A stretch of 5,897 bases of DNA, from NCBI GenBank assembly GCA_029287965.1, contig JARFQC010000070.1:1-5897 (forward strand), read 5' to 3'. This stretch comes from Arenicellales bacterium (GTDB taxonomy: Bacteria; Pseudomonadota; Gammaproteobacteria; BMS3Bbin11). Below the pieces are notes generated by a model that was not told the origin of the DNA, made no database searches, and saw only the letters and a program-made list of their open reading frames with translations. Shown here in pieces: positions 1 to 5,897 of the stretch; the first letter of the stretch is position 1, and each line of letters opens with the position of its first letter. The position numbers were made by a program, and so were the translations under genes.

Positions 1-41
1 TCTCTCCGTCTCGTGGGCTCGGAGATGTGTATAAGAGACAG
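1..41 (+). other. Untrimmed Nextera (Tn5) sequencing adapter at contig end
   Basis: Positions 8-41 match base for base the 34-nt Illumina Nextera read-2 transposase adapter as I remember it. The adapter-specific half is 8-22. The 19-bp Tn5 mosaic end (AGATGTGTATAAGAGACAG) is 23-41. Positions 1-7 may be index bases or unrelated read sequence; I could not match them to an index. This is library-preparation sequence, not biology. The genomic sequence therefore begins at about 42, and nothing in 1-41 should be annotated as a transposon end or as coding. Confidence 0.96.
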
Positions 42-241
42 GCCCCAGGCTTCGTTCGGTCACTAGCTCGATGTTCGACCTGCCTGATGAAGGCTTGTCC
101 CTCGATGAACTGGAAGCATCGATGATCAGCCAGGCCCTGGACAAGACCGAAGGCAACCAGTCACGCGCCGCGCGACTGCTTGGCCTGACCCGCGATACGC
201 TGCTGTATCGCATCAAGAAGTACGGCCTGCGCGCTGCCTGA
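42..241 (+). CDS. NtrC-family sigma-54 regulator, C-terminal Fis-type DNA-binding domain (5' truncated)
   Basis: This is the 3' end of a gene whose start is lost at the contig edge; the last codons are read in the frame ending at TGA 239-241. The visible 66 residues end in a Fis/HTH_8 domain. An LDELEASMISQALDKTEGN segment (101-157) gives the first helices, followed by the helix-turn-helix QSRAARLLGLTRDTLLYRIK (158-217) and a KYGLRAA tail. This pattern, with AARLLG followed by a T-L-x-x-x-I/L-K recognition helix, is the standard C-terminus of bacterial enhancer-binding proteins (NtrC, AtoC, ZraR type). In that family it binds upstream activator sequences and presents an AAA+ domain to sigma-54 RNA polymerase. 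The receiver and AAA+ domains are not in the window, so the signal sensed is unknown. The in-frame ATG at 71 is internal and should not be taken as a start; the in-frame TAA at 32-34 lies in the adapter. It could also be a stand-alone Fis-like protein, but the linker before the domain favours an NtrC-type protein. It is convergent with the receptor gene at 447. Confidence 0.85.
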
Positions 242-284
242 CCGCTTACCCTGGCGGGTGAACCCATCTTCCATGTGAATATGT

Positions 285-310
285 GGATCCCGGCTTGCGC
301 CGGGATGACG
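285..310 (+). repeat. Dispersed REP-like hairpin repeat, copy 1
   Basis: A 26-bp unit, GGAT-CCCGGC-TTGC-GCCGGG-ATGACG, contains a perfect 8-bp inverted repeat (287-294 with 299-306) around a 4-nt loop. From memory, sequences of this form (translating to phrases like WIPACAGMT) are scattered in many proteobacterial intergenic regions. That it is dispersed in this genome is inferred from resemblance, since only this window is visible. It lies between convergent gene ends, where such hairpins often stabilise or terminate transcripts. Confidence 0.7.
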
Positions 311-354
311 GGTAATGCCTGGTGTTGCCAGTACTGCCCGGGTGTACGTTCTAA

Positions 355-381
355 CGTCATGCCGGACCTGATCCGGCATCC
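355..381 (-). repeat. Dispersed REP-like hairpin repeat, copy 2 (inverted)
   Basis: Read on the minus strand this 27-bp unit begins GGAT and ends ATGACG exactly like the copy at 285-310. Its stem sequence differs (GCCGGA/TCCGGC), and it keeps a perfect 8-bp inverted repeat (359-366 with 372-379) around a 5-nt loop. The two units are in opposite orientation with 44 bp between them (311-354), like the paired REP units of bacterial interspersed mosaic elements. The stems differ from each other but each remains self-complementary, which suggests pairing is what is conserved. Confidence 0.65.
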
Positions 382-414
382 AATACCTGCAGGTTCTTCA
401 ATACCGTGTATTAA

Positions 415-438
415 CCCCGCTCGCTTTCGCGAGCAGGG
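415..438 (-). terminator. Candidate terminator hairpin after the TonB receptor gene
   Basis: On the minus strand, 9 nt beyond the receptor stop codon, there is a G+C-rich hairpin. A 6-bp core GCTCGC/GCGAGC (419-424 with 429-434) closes a 4-nt loop, extends through one C-A mismatch and adds three more G-C pairs (415-417 with 436-438). What follows on the minus strand is TTAATAC rather than a long T run, so efficiency as an intrinsic terminator is uncertain. Position and stability are the main arguments. Confidence 0.5.
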
Positions 439-446
439 TGGTCTGC

Positions 447-2525
447 CTACCAGTCAAAGCGCAGGTTGACGAAGGCGCTTCTACCGCGTCCCGGCAGTGT
501 GTCGCCCACGGCTACGTCGCTCTGTCTGACCCGGTTCACGCCATTGAGATGGTTCTGGTAGAACTTGTCGAACAGGTTGCTGACACCCAGGTTGATCGAT
601 GCATTGCTGTTGAAGTCGTAGCGTGCCGACAGGTTGAACAGACCGTAGCCGGCAGTTTCTTCCTCGCCGTTGGTTTCTGATACATATTTCTGGCGGGCAT
701 AGAGGATATTCTCCAGCATCACACTCCAGCGAGCCGGGCTGTAGGTCAGCCGGGTGCGCGCATTGGGGGGAGAGATACGATACAGGTTGTCATCGATATC
801 CACGCGTTTACCACGTGTGTACGAGACCGTTCCATCGAGCCCCCATGCGTGGCCGAATTGCATATCCCAGAGCATATCGAGGCCGTAGATCTCCGCTTCC
901 ACGTTGGCGAACTGCAGTGGCTCGGGGTCACCCGACATGGTGCTCAGCATGATGACGCGCGGGTCGGTAGACGGGACACCCTGGATATAGTCATCAATAC
1001 GCTGGTAGAACAGGCGTGGTGATATGCTGCCGCTGCCGGCCTTCCAGTCAACGCCGGTTTCGAACTGCCAGGCCTGTTCGGGCAGCAGGTCGACATCACC
1101 CATGTAGTTGCGGCCGTCCGCCAGTCCGCCGGTGGCCTGCAGGGGGATCCAGATATAGCGTTGCTGGTAGGTTGGTGAATGGGTCTTGTGTCCCAGTCCA
1201 AGTGTCACAGTCGTTGAGCCGCTGACCGGAAAGCCGAAGTTGAGTGCCACGTCCAGGTTGTCGTCATCCTGTGCCCGGTCGGAAGCATTGAACTGGTCGC
1301 GCAGGCTTTTCGCTGCGGGACTCATCATTGCCGGCGTGCCGTTTACCTCGTCCGCGTTCATGCTCACCCGGTTATAGCGGATGCCGAGATTGCTCTGCAT
1401 GCTTGCACCCAGTTGTCCATCCCATTCGAAGAACAGGCTGCCGATGTCGCGGCTGGCATTGTTGAAGGCATCAAGGAAGAACTTGGCATTATTCGGGTTG
1501 GTGATGACGGTGGTGATCTCCTTCTTCACACCATCGACACCGGCCTTGTAGCTGCCGCCCATCGCGACACCATTAAAGCCAATGCTGGCGTTGCGCCCGT
1601 CGGTGACGCCTTCCGAACTGCGCCAGCGTGCCTTGTCCGGTGGCGGCGGGCGCAGGCTGAAGTTCGTCATTACGTGAGTGACGTCCATGGCGCCGAAGTT
1701 GGCGTAAAGCTCGCCGCTGGCAAGGTTGGTTGAATACTTGCCCTTGTAGATCTCGCCGTCCGAGCTCAGGATATCCATCGGCAGCGAGGGCGTGCCGGTG
1801 TCTTCTGATTTGGCCTTTTCTGCACCCAGCGACCAGTTATGCGTACCCTGGTGAGCGATATCCAGGCCGTAGGAATACCGGTTGTACTCGCTCGCCCTGA
1901 CCGTACCGCCCGGGAACTTGTAGTCATCGCCCTTGTCGCCGGAAGCACTGATGCCGAACCGGTAGTCCTGATTCACCGCAGCAGCTTGCACGGATCCGGA
2001 GACGCCGCTATCCACGGTCTGGGCATCCAGTGTTGCACTGCCTTTGAATTGATATGCGGACGAGTCGGTAAACGACACGGTCTTCGGCACCGTGCGCACG
2101 AATCCACCGAAAGTCTCCGTGGCGTTGCTGATAGGCGATATGCCACGCGCCATTTCCAGTGCGCTGACCAGGCCGGACGCGGTGTAATGCAAGGGTGGGT
2201 CCATCGAGTTGCTGCAACCTGCGACGGCTTCGACATCATCGAGCAGAATTTTCACCCGTTCGCCGAACATGCCGCGGTACTGAACCAGCCCACTCAGGGG
2301 GCCGTTTGAGTTCACGTCGGCACCGGGCATGGATTTTACCCAGTCGGCCACGTCGGGGTTGTATTCAGCCTGACTGCGCTGGAGCTCCTGTAGTGTCGCC
2401 AGCCCTGCTTCAGCCGTGCCCGTTACGGTTGTTTCTGGTATTTCCGTCTGTGCTATCGCCTGGGTACTCATCGTGATACCACAGCACAGGGCCAACTGGC
2501 CCAGTTTTTTATTATGTATTTGCAT
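447..2525 (-). CDS. TonB-dependent outer-membrane receptor, probable copper (OprC/NosA-like) transporter
   Basis: A complete 692-residue protein of normal length for a TonB-dependent receptor, which imports a ligand across the outer membrane using the TonB-ExbBD energy system. Residues 1-25 form a Sec signal peptide (basic NKK, hydrophobic core, AIA cleavage site before Q26). ETTVTG (31-36) resembles a TonB box. A plug domain follows at roughly 45-150, with the usual VQYRGMFGERVKILLDD pattern (81-97), and then a beta-barrel. Near the end is the family motif NLFDKFYQNHL (650-660), and the last residue is an aromatic W, as expected for outer-membrane barrel assembly. Ligand clue: the plug has C104-x-x-x-M108 followed by DPP, and the barrel has H284-x-M286. 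OprC of Pseudomonas uses a CxxxM plus HxM site to bind copper, and NosA is the related receptor linked to nitrous-oxide reductase. Copper is therefore my inference; overall identity to OprC looks modest, and another metal or chelate is possible. The start is supported by a purine-rich AAGGCAGGGG just upstream (2529-2538) and by the signal peptide. A sigma-54-like promoter lies at 2566-2582. The gene is 160 bp downstream of cmoB on the same strand, but probably separately transcribed. Confidence 0.93.
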   Translation of the reverse strand: MQIHNKKLGQLALCCGITMSTQAIAQTEIPETTVTGTAEAGLATLQELQRSQAEYNPDVADWVKSMPGADVNSNGPLSGLVQYRGMFGERVKILLDDVEAVAGCSNSMDPPLHYTASGLVSALEMARGISPISNATETFGGFVRTVPKTVSFTDSSAYQFKGSATLDAQTVDSGVSGSVQAAAVNQDYRFGISASGDKGDDYKFPGGTVRASEYNRYSYGLDIAHQGTHNWSLGAEKAKSEDTGTPSLPMDILSSDGEIYKGKYSTNLASGELYANFGAMDVTHVMTNFSLRPPPPDKARWRSSEGVTDGRNASIGFNGVAMGGSYKAGVDGVKKEITTVITNPNNAKFFLDAFNNASRDIGSLFFEWDGQLGASMQSNLGIRYNRVSMNADEVNGTPAMMSPAAKSLRDQFNASDRAQDDDNLDVALNFGFPVSGSTTVTLGLGHKTHSPTYQQRYIWIPLQATGGLADGRNYMGDVDLLPEQAWQFETGVDWKAGSGSISPRLFYQRIDDYIQGVPSTDPRVIMLSTMSGDPEPLQFANVEAEIYGLDMLWDMQFGHAWGLDGTVSYTRGKRVDIDDNLYRISPPNARTRLTYSPARWSVMLENILYARQKYVSETNGEEETAGYGLFNLSARYDFNSNASINLGVSNLFDKFYQNHLNGVNRVRQSDVAVGDTLPGRGRSAFVNLRFDW

Positions 2526-2565
2526 TATCCCCTGCCTTGAATTGAAGTTACAGGGAGGGGCTGTT

Positions 2566-2582
2566 TACAAGCTTCGTGCCAA
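2566..2582 (-). promoter_or_regulatory. Sigma-54-type (-24/-12) promoter candidate for the receptor gene
   Basis: On the minus strand the sequence reads TTGGCACGAAGCTTGTA. The sigma-54 consensus is roughly YTGGCACG-N4-TTGCW. Everything matches, with correct spacing, except the -12 C, which is T here (GG-N10-GT instead of GG-N10-GC). Transcription would start near 2555, giving a leader of about 30 nt before the ATG at 2525 that includes the ribosome-binding site. I saw no comparably good sigma-70 -35/-10 pair in the 160-bp gap. The -12 mismatch is at a usually important base, so activity is not assured. Confidence 0.5.
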
Positions 2583-2590
2583 CTTTTTCA

Positions 2591-2642
2591 TGCTAGTGTT
2601 ATCAGCTAGTTGCAGGACATCTGCCCAACTGGCCTACTAGCA
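2591..2642. repeat. CTAG-containing short repeat cluster upstream of the receptor promoter
   Basis: GCTAGT occurs twice in direct orientation (2592-2597 and 2605-2610, 13 bp apart). Its inverse, ACTAGC, is at 2636-2641. The outer copies extend to a perfect 7-bp inverted repeat, TGCTAGT (2591-2597) and ACTAGCA (2636-2642). An imperfect inverted repeat AGTTGCAG/CTGccCAACT (2608-2630) lies between. The cluster sits about 35-90 bp upstream of the predicted start of transcription, a plausible place for activator sites, but the elements are short and could be chance. Confidence 0.3.
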
Positions 2643-2685
2643 AGTGCGGCATATGACCTAATCGGTGGGGCAAACGGCTTATCCG

Positions 2686-3672
2686 TCAGTCTCTTTCGGC
2701 AACGACGACGGCGCGCACGGGAGCGGGGTAGCCTTCCAGTGTTTTGCTGCGGTCATGCGGGTCGAGAAAGGAGGGCAGGGATTCAAATTGCATCCACTCG
2801 GTGGCGCGTTGTTCGTCAATCGTGGTGGTGCTCACGTCTACCGTTCTCACGTTGGTGAAGCCGCAGCGCTTGAGCCACAGCTCGAGTGTCGGCACCGAGG
2901 GGATGAACCAGACATTGCGCATCTTCGCATAACGTCCTTCCGGCATCAGGCTCATGCCCGGTGGACCGTCAATGACCAGTGTCTCCAGTACCAGTTCTCC
3001 GCCCGGCCGCAGGCTGCCACGCAGCTTGATCAGGTGATCCAGCGGGGATCGCCGGTGATAGATGACGCCCATGGAGAAGCTTGTATCAAAGCATTCGCTG
3101 CCGTCAGGCAGGTCGTCGATGCCGAGTGGAATCAGGCGTGAATTCAGGGGGCTGTCGATTAGTCCTGCCAGGCAGTCATACTGCACGCTGAACAGCGGCG
3201 TAGGGTCCATGCCCATGACCCAGCGCGCACCGGCACCGAGCATGCGCAGCATGTAGTAGCCGTTGCCGCAACCGACATCGAGCACCCGTCGCCCCGCTAG
3301 CGGTGTGATGTGTTCGGCCAGGCGCTGCCATTTCCGGTCTGAATGCCATTCCGTATCGATATGTACACCGAAGACCTCGAAGGGGCCCTTGCGCCAGGGA
3401 TGCAGCAGCTTCAGGGTGTCTTTCAGTACGTCCCTGTCCTTTATATCCACAGCGTCCGGATGGCCGATGCGTATCCGGCCTGTATCGAGGTCGACATCCT
3501 GTGTTGCAAGCGAGGCAGTGCCTGTCAGTGCACCGTTCCAGCGCGGGAAATCACCATGACGTGTATAGGGAGGTGGCATGACAGACAGGTGTTCCTGCAG
3601 CCATGGATAGAGGCAGGTCTCGCGCACATCATTGACGAATTCCGCATCGGCAGTGTCATTCCAACCCGCCAT
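2686..3672 (-). CDS. cmoB: tRNA U34 carboxymethyltransferase CmoB
   Basis: This cytoplasmic enzyme transfers a carboxymethyl group from carboxy-SAM to 5-hydroxyuridine at position 34 of tRNAs. The product, 5-oxyacetyluridine (cmo5U), lets those tRNAs read extra third-base codons. At 328 residues it is close to E. coli CmoB (323). The Rossmann methyltransferase core begins with the SAM-binding LDVGCGNGYYM (131-141). Several long stretches agree with the E. coli protein as I recall it: PWRKGPF (92-98), IDTEW (105-109), SMGVIYHRRSPL (200-211), ELVLETLVIDG (226-236) and FLDPHD (302-307). K95, Y205 and R320 align with E. coli K91, Y200 and R315, which bind the carboxylate of carboxy-SAM. W109 and K114 fit W105 and K110. 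The ATG at 3672 lies 2 nt after the cmoA stop, with GGTGAAG (3678-3684) as the probable ribosome-binding site inside the end of cmoA, so translation is probably coupled. The gene looks intact. Confidence 0.97.
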   Translation of the reverse strand: MAGWNDTADAEFVNDVRETCLYPWLQEHLSVMPPPYTRHGDFPRWNGALTGTASLATQDVDLDTGRIRIGHPDAVDIKDRDVLKDTLKLLHPWRKGPFEVFGVHIDTEWHSDRKWQRLAEHITPLAGRRVLDVGCGNGYYMLRMLGAGARWVMGMDPTPLFSVQYDCLAGLIDSPLNSRLIPLGIDDLPDGSECFDTSFSMGVIYHRRSPLDHLIKLRGSLRPGGELVLETLVIDGPPGMSLMPEGRYAKMRNVWFIPSVPTLELWLKRCGFTNVRTVDVSTTTIDEQRATEWMQFESLPSFLDPHDRSKTLEGYPAPVRAVVVAERD

Positions 3673-3674
3673 GG

Positions 3675-4466
3675 TTACTTCACCGCTACGAGGGACATGA
3701 AATTAAGCACTCTGAACCATACGTCGACGTGGTTAAAACCGGATGATTTCAACCTGTCCAGGTGTGCATTCTCGGTGTCGCAGATGAGTACGTTTTCCAG
3801 TGCCGTACGCTTCTGGGCAATCTCGAGGTCACTGTAACCCTGGGTTTTTTTATAGGCGTAATAAAGTTCGGTCATGTGGGCGTCTCTAGCCTGGTCCTCA
3901 AAGCTGATCTTTTCGGTCAACAGCAGGATGCCGCCGGGATTCAGCCCATGGTAGATCTTTTCTACCAGTCCGTCGCGCTGCTCAGGGGCTATAAACTGCA
4001 TGGCAAGATTGAGCACTACCACGGATGCATTGGTGATCGGTGTGTCGAGCAGGTCTTCACATACGACTTCCACGTCGGTAGCCGGGTTGGCCAGGGTTAT
4101 CTTGAGTTTTTCAACCATCGGCTCTGAATTATCCACCGCGACAACCAGGCAGTCCCGGTCTGCAGCAGCTGCGGCCATGATGTGGGTTGCCGAGCCTAAT
4201 GACGCACCCAGGTCGTACAAGCGGGTCGCCGGCCTGGCATAGACATCGCAAAAATGACCGATCATCTGCAGGATGCTCTGGTAGCCGGGGACCGATCGCC
4301 GGATCATGTCATCGAACACTGCAGCCACCGATTCATCGAATGCGAAGCGACTGATTTTGTAGCGCTTTTTAGCGAACAGCTGGTCTCTGCTTTGTTTCAC
4401 CGATTCCTGATCCAGGGCAAGGTTTTTTGCATGGGACATTGTAATATTGATGCTGGCACCCTGCAT
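3675..4466 (-). CDS. cmoA: Carboxy-S-adenosyl-L-methionine synthase CmoA
   Basis: CmoA converts SAM and prephenate to carboxy-SAM and phenylpyruvate, supplying the cofactor used by CmoB encoded directly downstream. The 263-residue reading has a class I methyltransferase fold. Its glycine loop is YDLGASLGSAT (84-94), the acidic end of strand 2 is VAVDNSEPM (109-117), and VVVLNLAMQF (149-158) follows. Signature CmoA blocks are also present: FDESVAAVFDDMIRRSVPGY (43-62), KIYHGLNPGG (170-179), SFED (188-191) and QKRTALENV (218-226). R220 in the last block probably corresponds to E. coli R199, which contacts the carboxyl group of carboxy-SAM. The start is uncertain. ATG 4466 has only a weak AGTGAG upstream. 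The ATG at 4439 (residue 10) gives MSHAKN, reminiscent of the E. coli start MSH, also without a strong ribosome-binding site. Either way the N-terminus is longer than in E. coli (247 residues in total) by about 14-23 residues before the conserved fold. It is divergent from nifJ with only 41 bp between them. Confidence 0.97.
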   Translation of the reverse strand: MQGASINITMSHAKNLALDQESVKQSRDQLFAKKRYKISRFAFDESVAAVFDDMIRRSVPGYQSILQMIGHFCDVYARPATRLYDLGASLGSATHIMAAAAADRDCLVVAVDNSEPMVEKLKITLANPATDVEVVCEDLLDTPITNASVVVLNLAMQFIAPEQRDGLVEKIYHGLNPGGILLLTEKISFEDQARDAHMTELYYAYKKTQGYSDLEIAQKRTALENVLICDTENAHLDRLKSSGFNHVDVWFRVLNFMSLVAVK

Positions 4467-4507
4467 CTCACTGTTTAAATTTCTGAATTCTGGCCCTGGA
4501 GTTGAGT
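4467..4507. promoter_or_regulatory. Short divergent intergenic region between cmoA and nifJ
   Basis: Only 41 bp separate the longest cmoA reading from nifJ (68 bp if cmoA starts at 4439). It contains an A+T-rich TTTAAAT (4474-4480) that could serve as a -10 region on either strand. On the plus strand TTGATG at 4447-4452 is a possible -35, but the 19-21 bp spacing is poor. TGGAG at 4497-4501, 6 nt before the ATG, is a good ribosome-binding site for nifJ. The two promoters must overlap each other or the opposing genes. I see no recognisable FNR box. Confidence 0.4.
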
Positions 4508-5897
4508 ATGGCGAAATCCCGCACCATTACGATCGACGGCAATGAAGCCGCTGCCCGTATCGCCCATAAAATCAACGAAGTCATAGCCATCTATCCGATT
4601 ACCCCGTCGTCACCCATGGGTGAGATGTCGGATGACTGGACATCGCACGGGGAAAAGAACTTGTGGGGAAATATACCCGATGTCATCGAGATGCAGTCCG
4701 AGGCGGGTGCTGCCGGTGCCGTGCACGGATCCCTGCAGGCCGGCGCCATGACAACGACCTTCACGTCGTCACAGGGCCTGCTGCTGATGATACCCAACAT
4801 GTACAAGATTGCGGGCGAGCTGACACCGGCCGTTTTTCACGTAGCGGCCCGTTCCCTGGCTGCGCAGGCACTGTCTATATTCGGAGACCATTCAGATGTC
4901 ATGGCCGTACGCTCAACCGGTTACGCCCTGCTGGCCTCGAACTCTGTGCAGGAGGTCATGGACATGGCGTTGATTGCCCAGGCCGCGTCACTCAAGTCAC
5001 GCATTCCCGTCCTGCACTTTTTTGACGGCTTCCGCACTTCCCACGAGATGTCGAAGATCGATGCAGTCAGCAACGCAACCATCCGCGCCATGATCGATGA
5101 AGATGACGTTCAGGCTTTCCGGCAACGGGCGATGACGCCTGACCGGCCGGTGATCCGGGGTACGTCACAGAACCCGGACGTTTATTTCCAGGCCCGGGAA
5201 ACCGTCAATCCATACTACCGGGCGATGCCGGGAATCGTGCAGGACATGATGGATCGTTTTGCTGATCTGACCGGACGGACATACCGCTTGTTCGACTACC
5301 ACGGTGCCGAGGATGCGGAGCGTGTCGTGATCCTGATGGGTTCTGGTGCCGAAGCCGTTCATGAAACCGTCGATGCCATGACTACGGCGGGCAGCCGGGT
5401 AGGCATGCTCAAGGTACGCCTGTTCCGTCCGCTGGATGGCAAGGCGCTGATAAGTGCATTGCCGGAAACGACGCGCAGCATCGCCGTGCTCGACCGCTGC
5501 AAGGAGCCTGGCGCAGATGGCGAACCGATGTACAAGGATATCGTCACCGCACTGGCTGAATCATCGATGGCAGGTGAACTGCCTTTCGCGGCCATGCCAC
5601 GCGTCATCGGTGGACGCTACGGGCTTTCGTCCAAGGAGTTTACTCCGGGCATGATCCGGTCTGTCTTTGCTGAGCTCTATAAGGAAAAGCCGAAGCACGG
5701 CTGTACCGTCGGCAGTATCGATGAGGTCAGCCATTCTCAGCTGGCATGGACCGAGGACAACGAGCCGGACGGTGGTGATGAGGTAAAACGTTGCGTGTTT
5801 TTCGGACTGGGCAGCGACGGTACGGTCAGTGCGAACAAGAACTCGATCAAGATCATCGGCGAGGAGACGGACCTGCATGCACAGGGTTATTTCGTCT
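4508..5897 (+). CDS. nifJ: Pyruvate:ferredoxin (flavodoxin) oxidoreductase, N-terminal part (runs off window)
   Basis: This enzyme oxidatively decarboxylates pyruvate with CoA to acetyl-CoA and CO2, passing electrons to ferredoxin or flavodoxin, for fermentation or, in diazotrophs, nitrogenase. From ATG 4508 (ribosome-binding site TGGAG at 4497-4501) 463 codons are open to the window edge without a stop. Full-length single-chain enzymes have about 1,170-1,200 residues. Domain I (about 1-250) has AIYPITPSSPM (27-37), EMQSEAGA (61-68), TSSQGLLLMIPNMYKIAGEL (86-105), HVAARS (111-116), IFGDHSDVMA (124-133) and HFFDGFRTSHE (170-180). T32, E65 and R115 match the substrate and thiamine-site residues T31, E64 and R114 of the Desulfovibrio africanus enzyme. 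Domain II (about 260-400) includes VILMGSGAEAV (274-284), LKVRLFRP (301-308) and RVIGGRYGLSSKEF (365-378). The gamma domain starts with FFGLGSDGTVSANKNSIKII (431-450). The match to E. coli YdbK/NifJ as I recall it is close throughout. The 4Fe-4S and thiamine-diphosphate C-terminal domains lie beyond the window, so integrity cannot be judged. Confidence 0.96.
   Translation, partial: MAKSRTITIDGNEAAARIAHKINEVIAIYPITPSSPMGEMSDDWTSHGEKNLWGNIPDVIEMQSEAGAAGAVHGSLQAGAMTTTFTSSQGLLLMIPNMYKIAGELTPAVFHVAARSLAAQALSIFGDHSDVMAVRSTGYALLASNSVQEVMDMALIAQAASLKSRIPVLHFFDGFRTSHEMSKIDAVSNATIRAMIDEDDVQAFRQRAMTPDRPVIRGTSQNPDVYFQARETVNPYYRAMPGIVQDMMDRFADLTGRTYRLFDYHGAEDAERVVILMGSGAEAVHETVDAMTTAGSRVGMLKVRLFRPLDGKALISALPETTRSIAVLDRCKEPGADGEPMYKDIVTALAESSMAGELPFAAMPRVIGGRYGLSSKEFTPGMIRSVFAELYKEKPKHGCTVGSIDEVSHSQLAWTEDNEPDGGDEVKRCVFFGLGSDGTVSANKNSIKIIGEETDLHAQGYFV

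Noticed and set aside
23..41. Tn5 mosaic end as evidence of a natural transposon
   Set aside because: The preceding 15 bases are the synthetic Nextera read-2 tail, so this is library adapter rather than an insertion element.
161..469. Short reading frames across the convergent intergenic region on both strands (161-379 minus, 275-469 plus)
   Set aside because: They are translations of the hairpin repeats (peptides like WIPACAGMT and its reverse) and overlap the regulator or receptor ends. They have no ribosome-binding site and no protein-like composition.
1839..2309. 156-codon plus-strand reading frame inside the receptor gene
   Set aside because: It is antisense to the well-supported TonB receptor and shows no recognisable domain. 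Such shadow frames are common in G+C-rich DNA.
2484..2487. Possible lipoprotein signal at the cysteines in the receptor leader (residues 14-15)
   Set aside because: The residues before C14 (LAL) do not fit a lipobox and there is a good signal peptidase I site at AIA-Q26. Barrel receptors are not expected to be lipoproteins.
2670..2689. Small ACGG-ATAAG-CCGT hairpin at the cmoB stop codon as a terminator
   Set aside because: The stem has only 4 bp and is followed by just three Ts, too weak to call.
2665..3837. Long plus-strand frames antisense to cmoB and cmoA (2665-3141, 3343-3837)
   Set aside because: The minus-strand proteins match CmoB and CmoA over their full lengths, so the opposite frames are by-products.

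Overview
The window looks like a gammaproteobacterial chromosome fragment of moderately high G+C. The clearest clue is an adjacent cmoA-cmoB pair, a tRNA wobble-uridine modification module found mainly in Gammaproteobacteria. A TonB-dependent outer-membrane receptor shows a Gram-negative envelope. The dispersed hairpin repeats next to it are of a kind common in proteobacterial intergenic regions. I cannot assign a genus.

Layout from left to right. Positions 1-41 are not genomic: 8-41 match the Illumina Nextera (Tn5) read-2 adapter with its 19-bp mosaic end, so this is an untrimmed contig end. Positions 42-241 (+) are the last 66 codons of a regulator with a Fis-type helix-turn-helix, as found at the C-terminus of NtrC-family sigma-54 activators. 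The convergent intergenic region 242-446 has no gene. It holds two hairpin repeats in head-to-head orientation and a separate hairpin that may terminate the receptor gene. Positions 447-2525 (-) encode a complete 692-residue TonB-dependent receptor. It carries CxxxM and HxM motifs like the copper site of OprC/NosA, so copper uptake is the best guess. Upstream of it, 2526-2685 is non-coding and contains a near-consensus sigma-54 promoter and a small cluster of CTAG-containing inverted and direct repeats.

Positions 2686-3672 (cmoB) and 3675-4466 (cmoA) form a tight minus-strand operon with a 2-nt gap. CmoA makes carboxy-S-adenosylmethionine from SAM and prephenate. CmoB uses it to carboxymethylate 5-hydroxyuridine-34 in tRNA. 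After a 41-bp divergent gap, 4508-5897 (+) is the N-terminal 463 codons of a NifJ-type pyruvate:ferredoxin/flavodoxin oxidoreductase that runs off the window.

The three functional blocks (metal uptake, tRNA modification, anaerobic pyruvate oxidation) have no obvious shared pathway. One testable link is that the truncated regulator could act on the sigma-54-like promoter of the receptor. I found no convincing novel multi-gene system, CRISPR array, mobile element or RNA gene.
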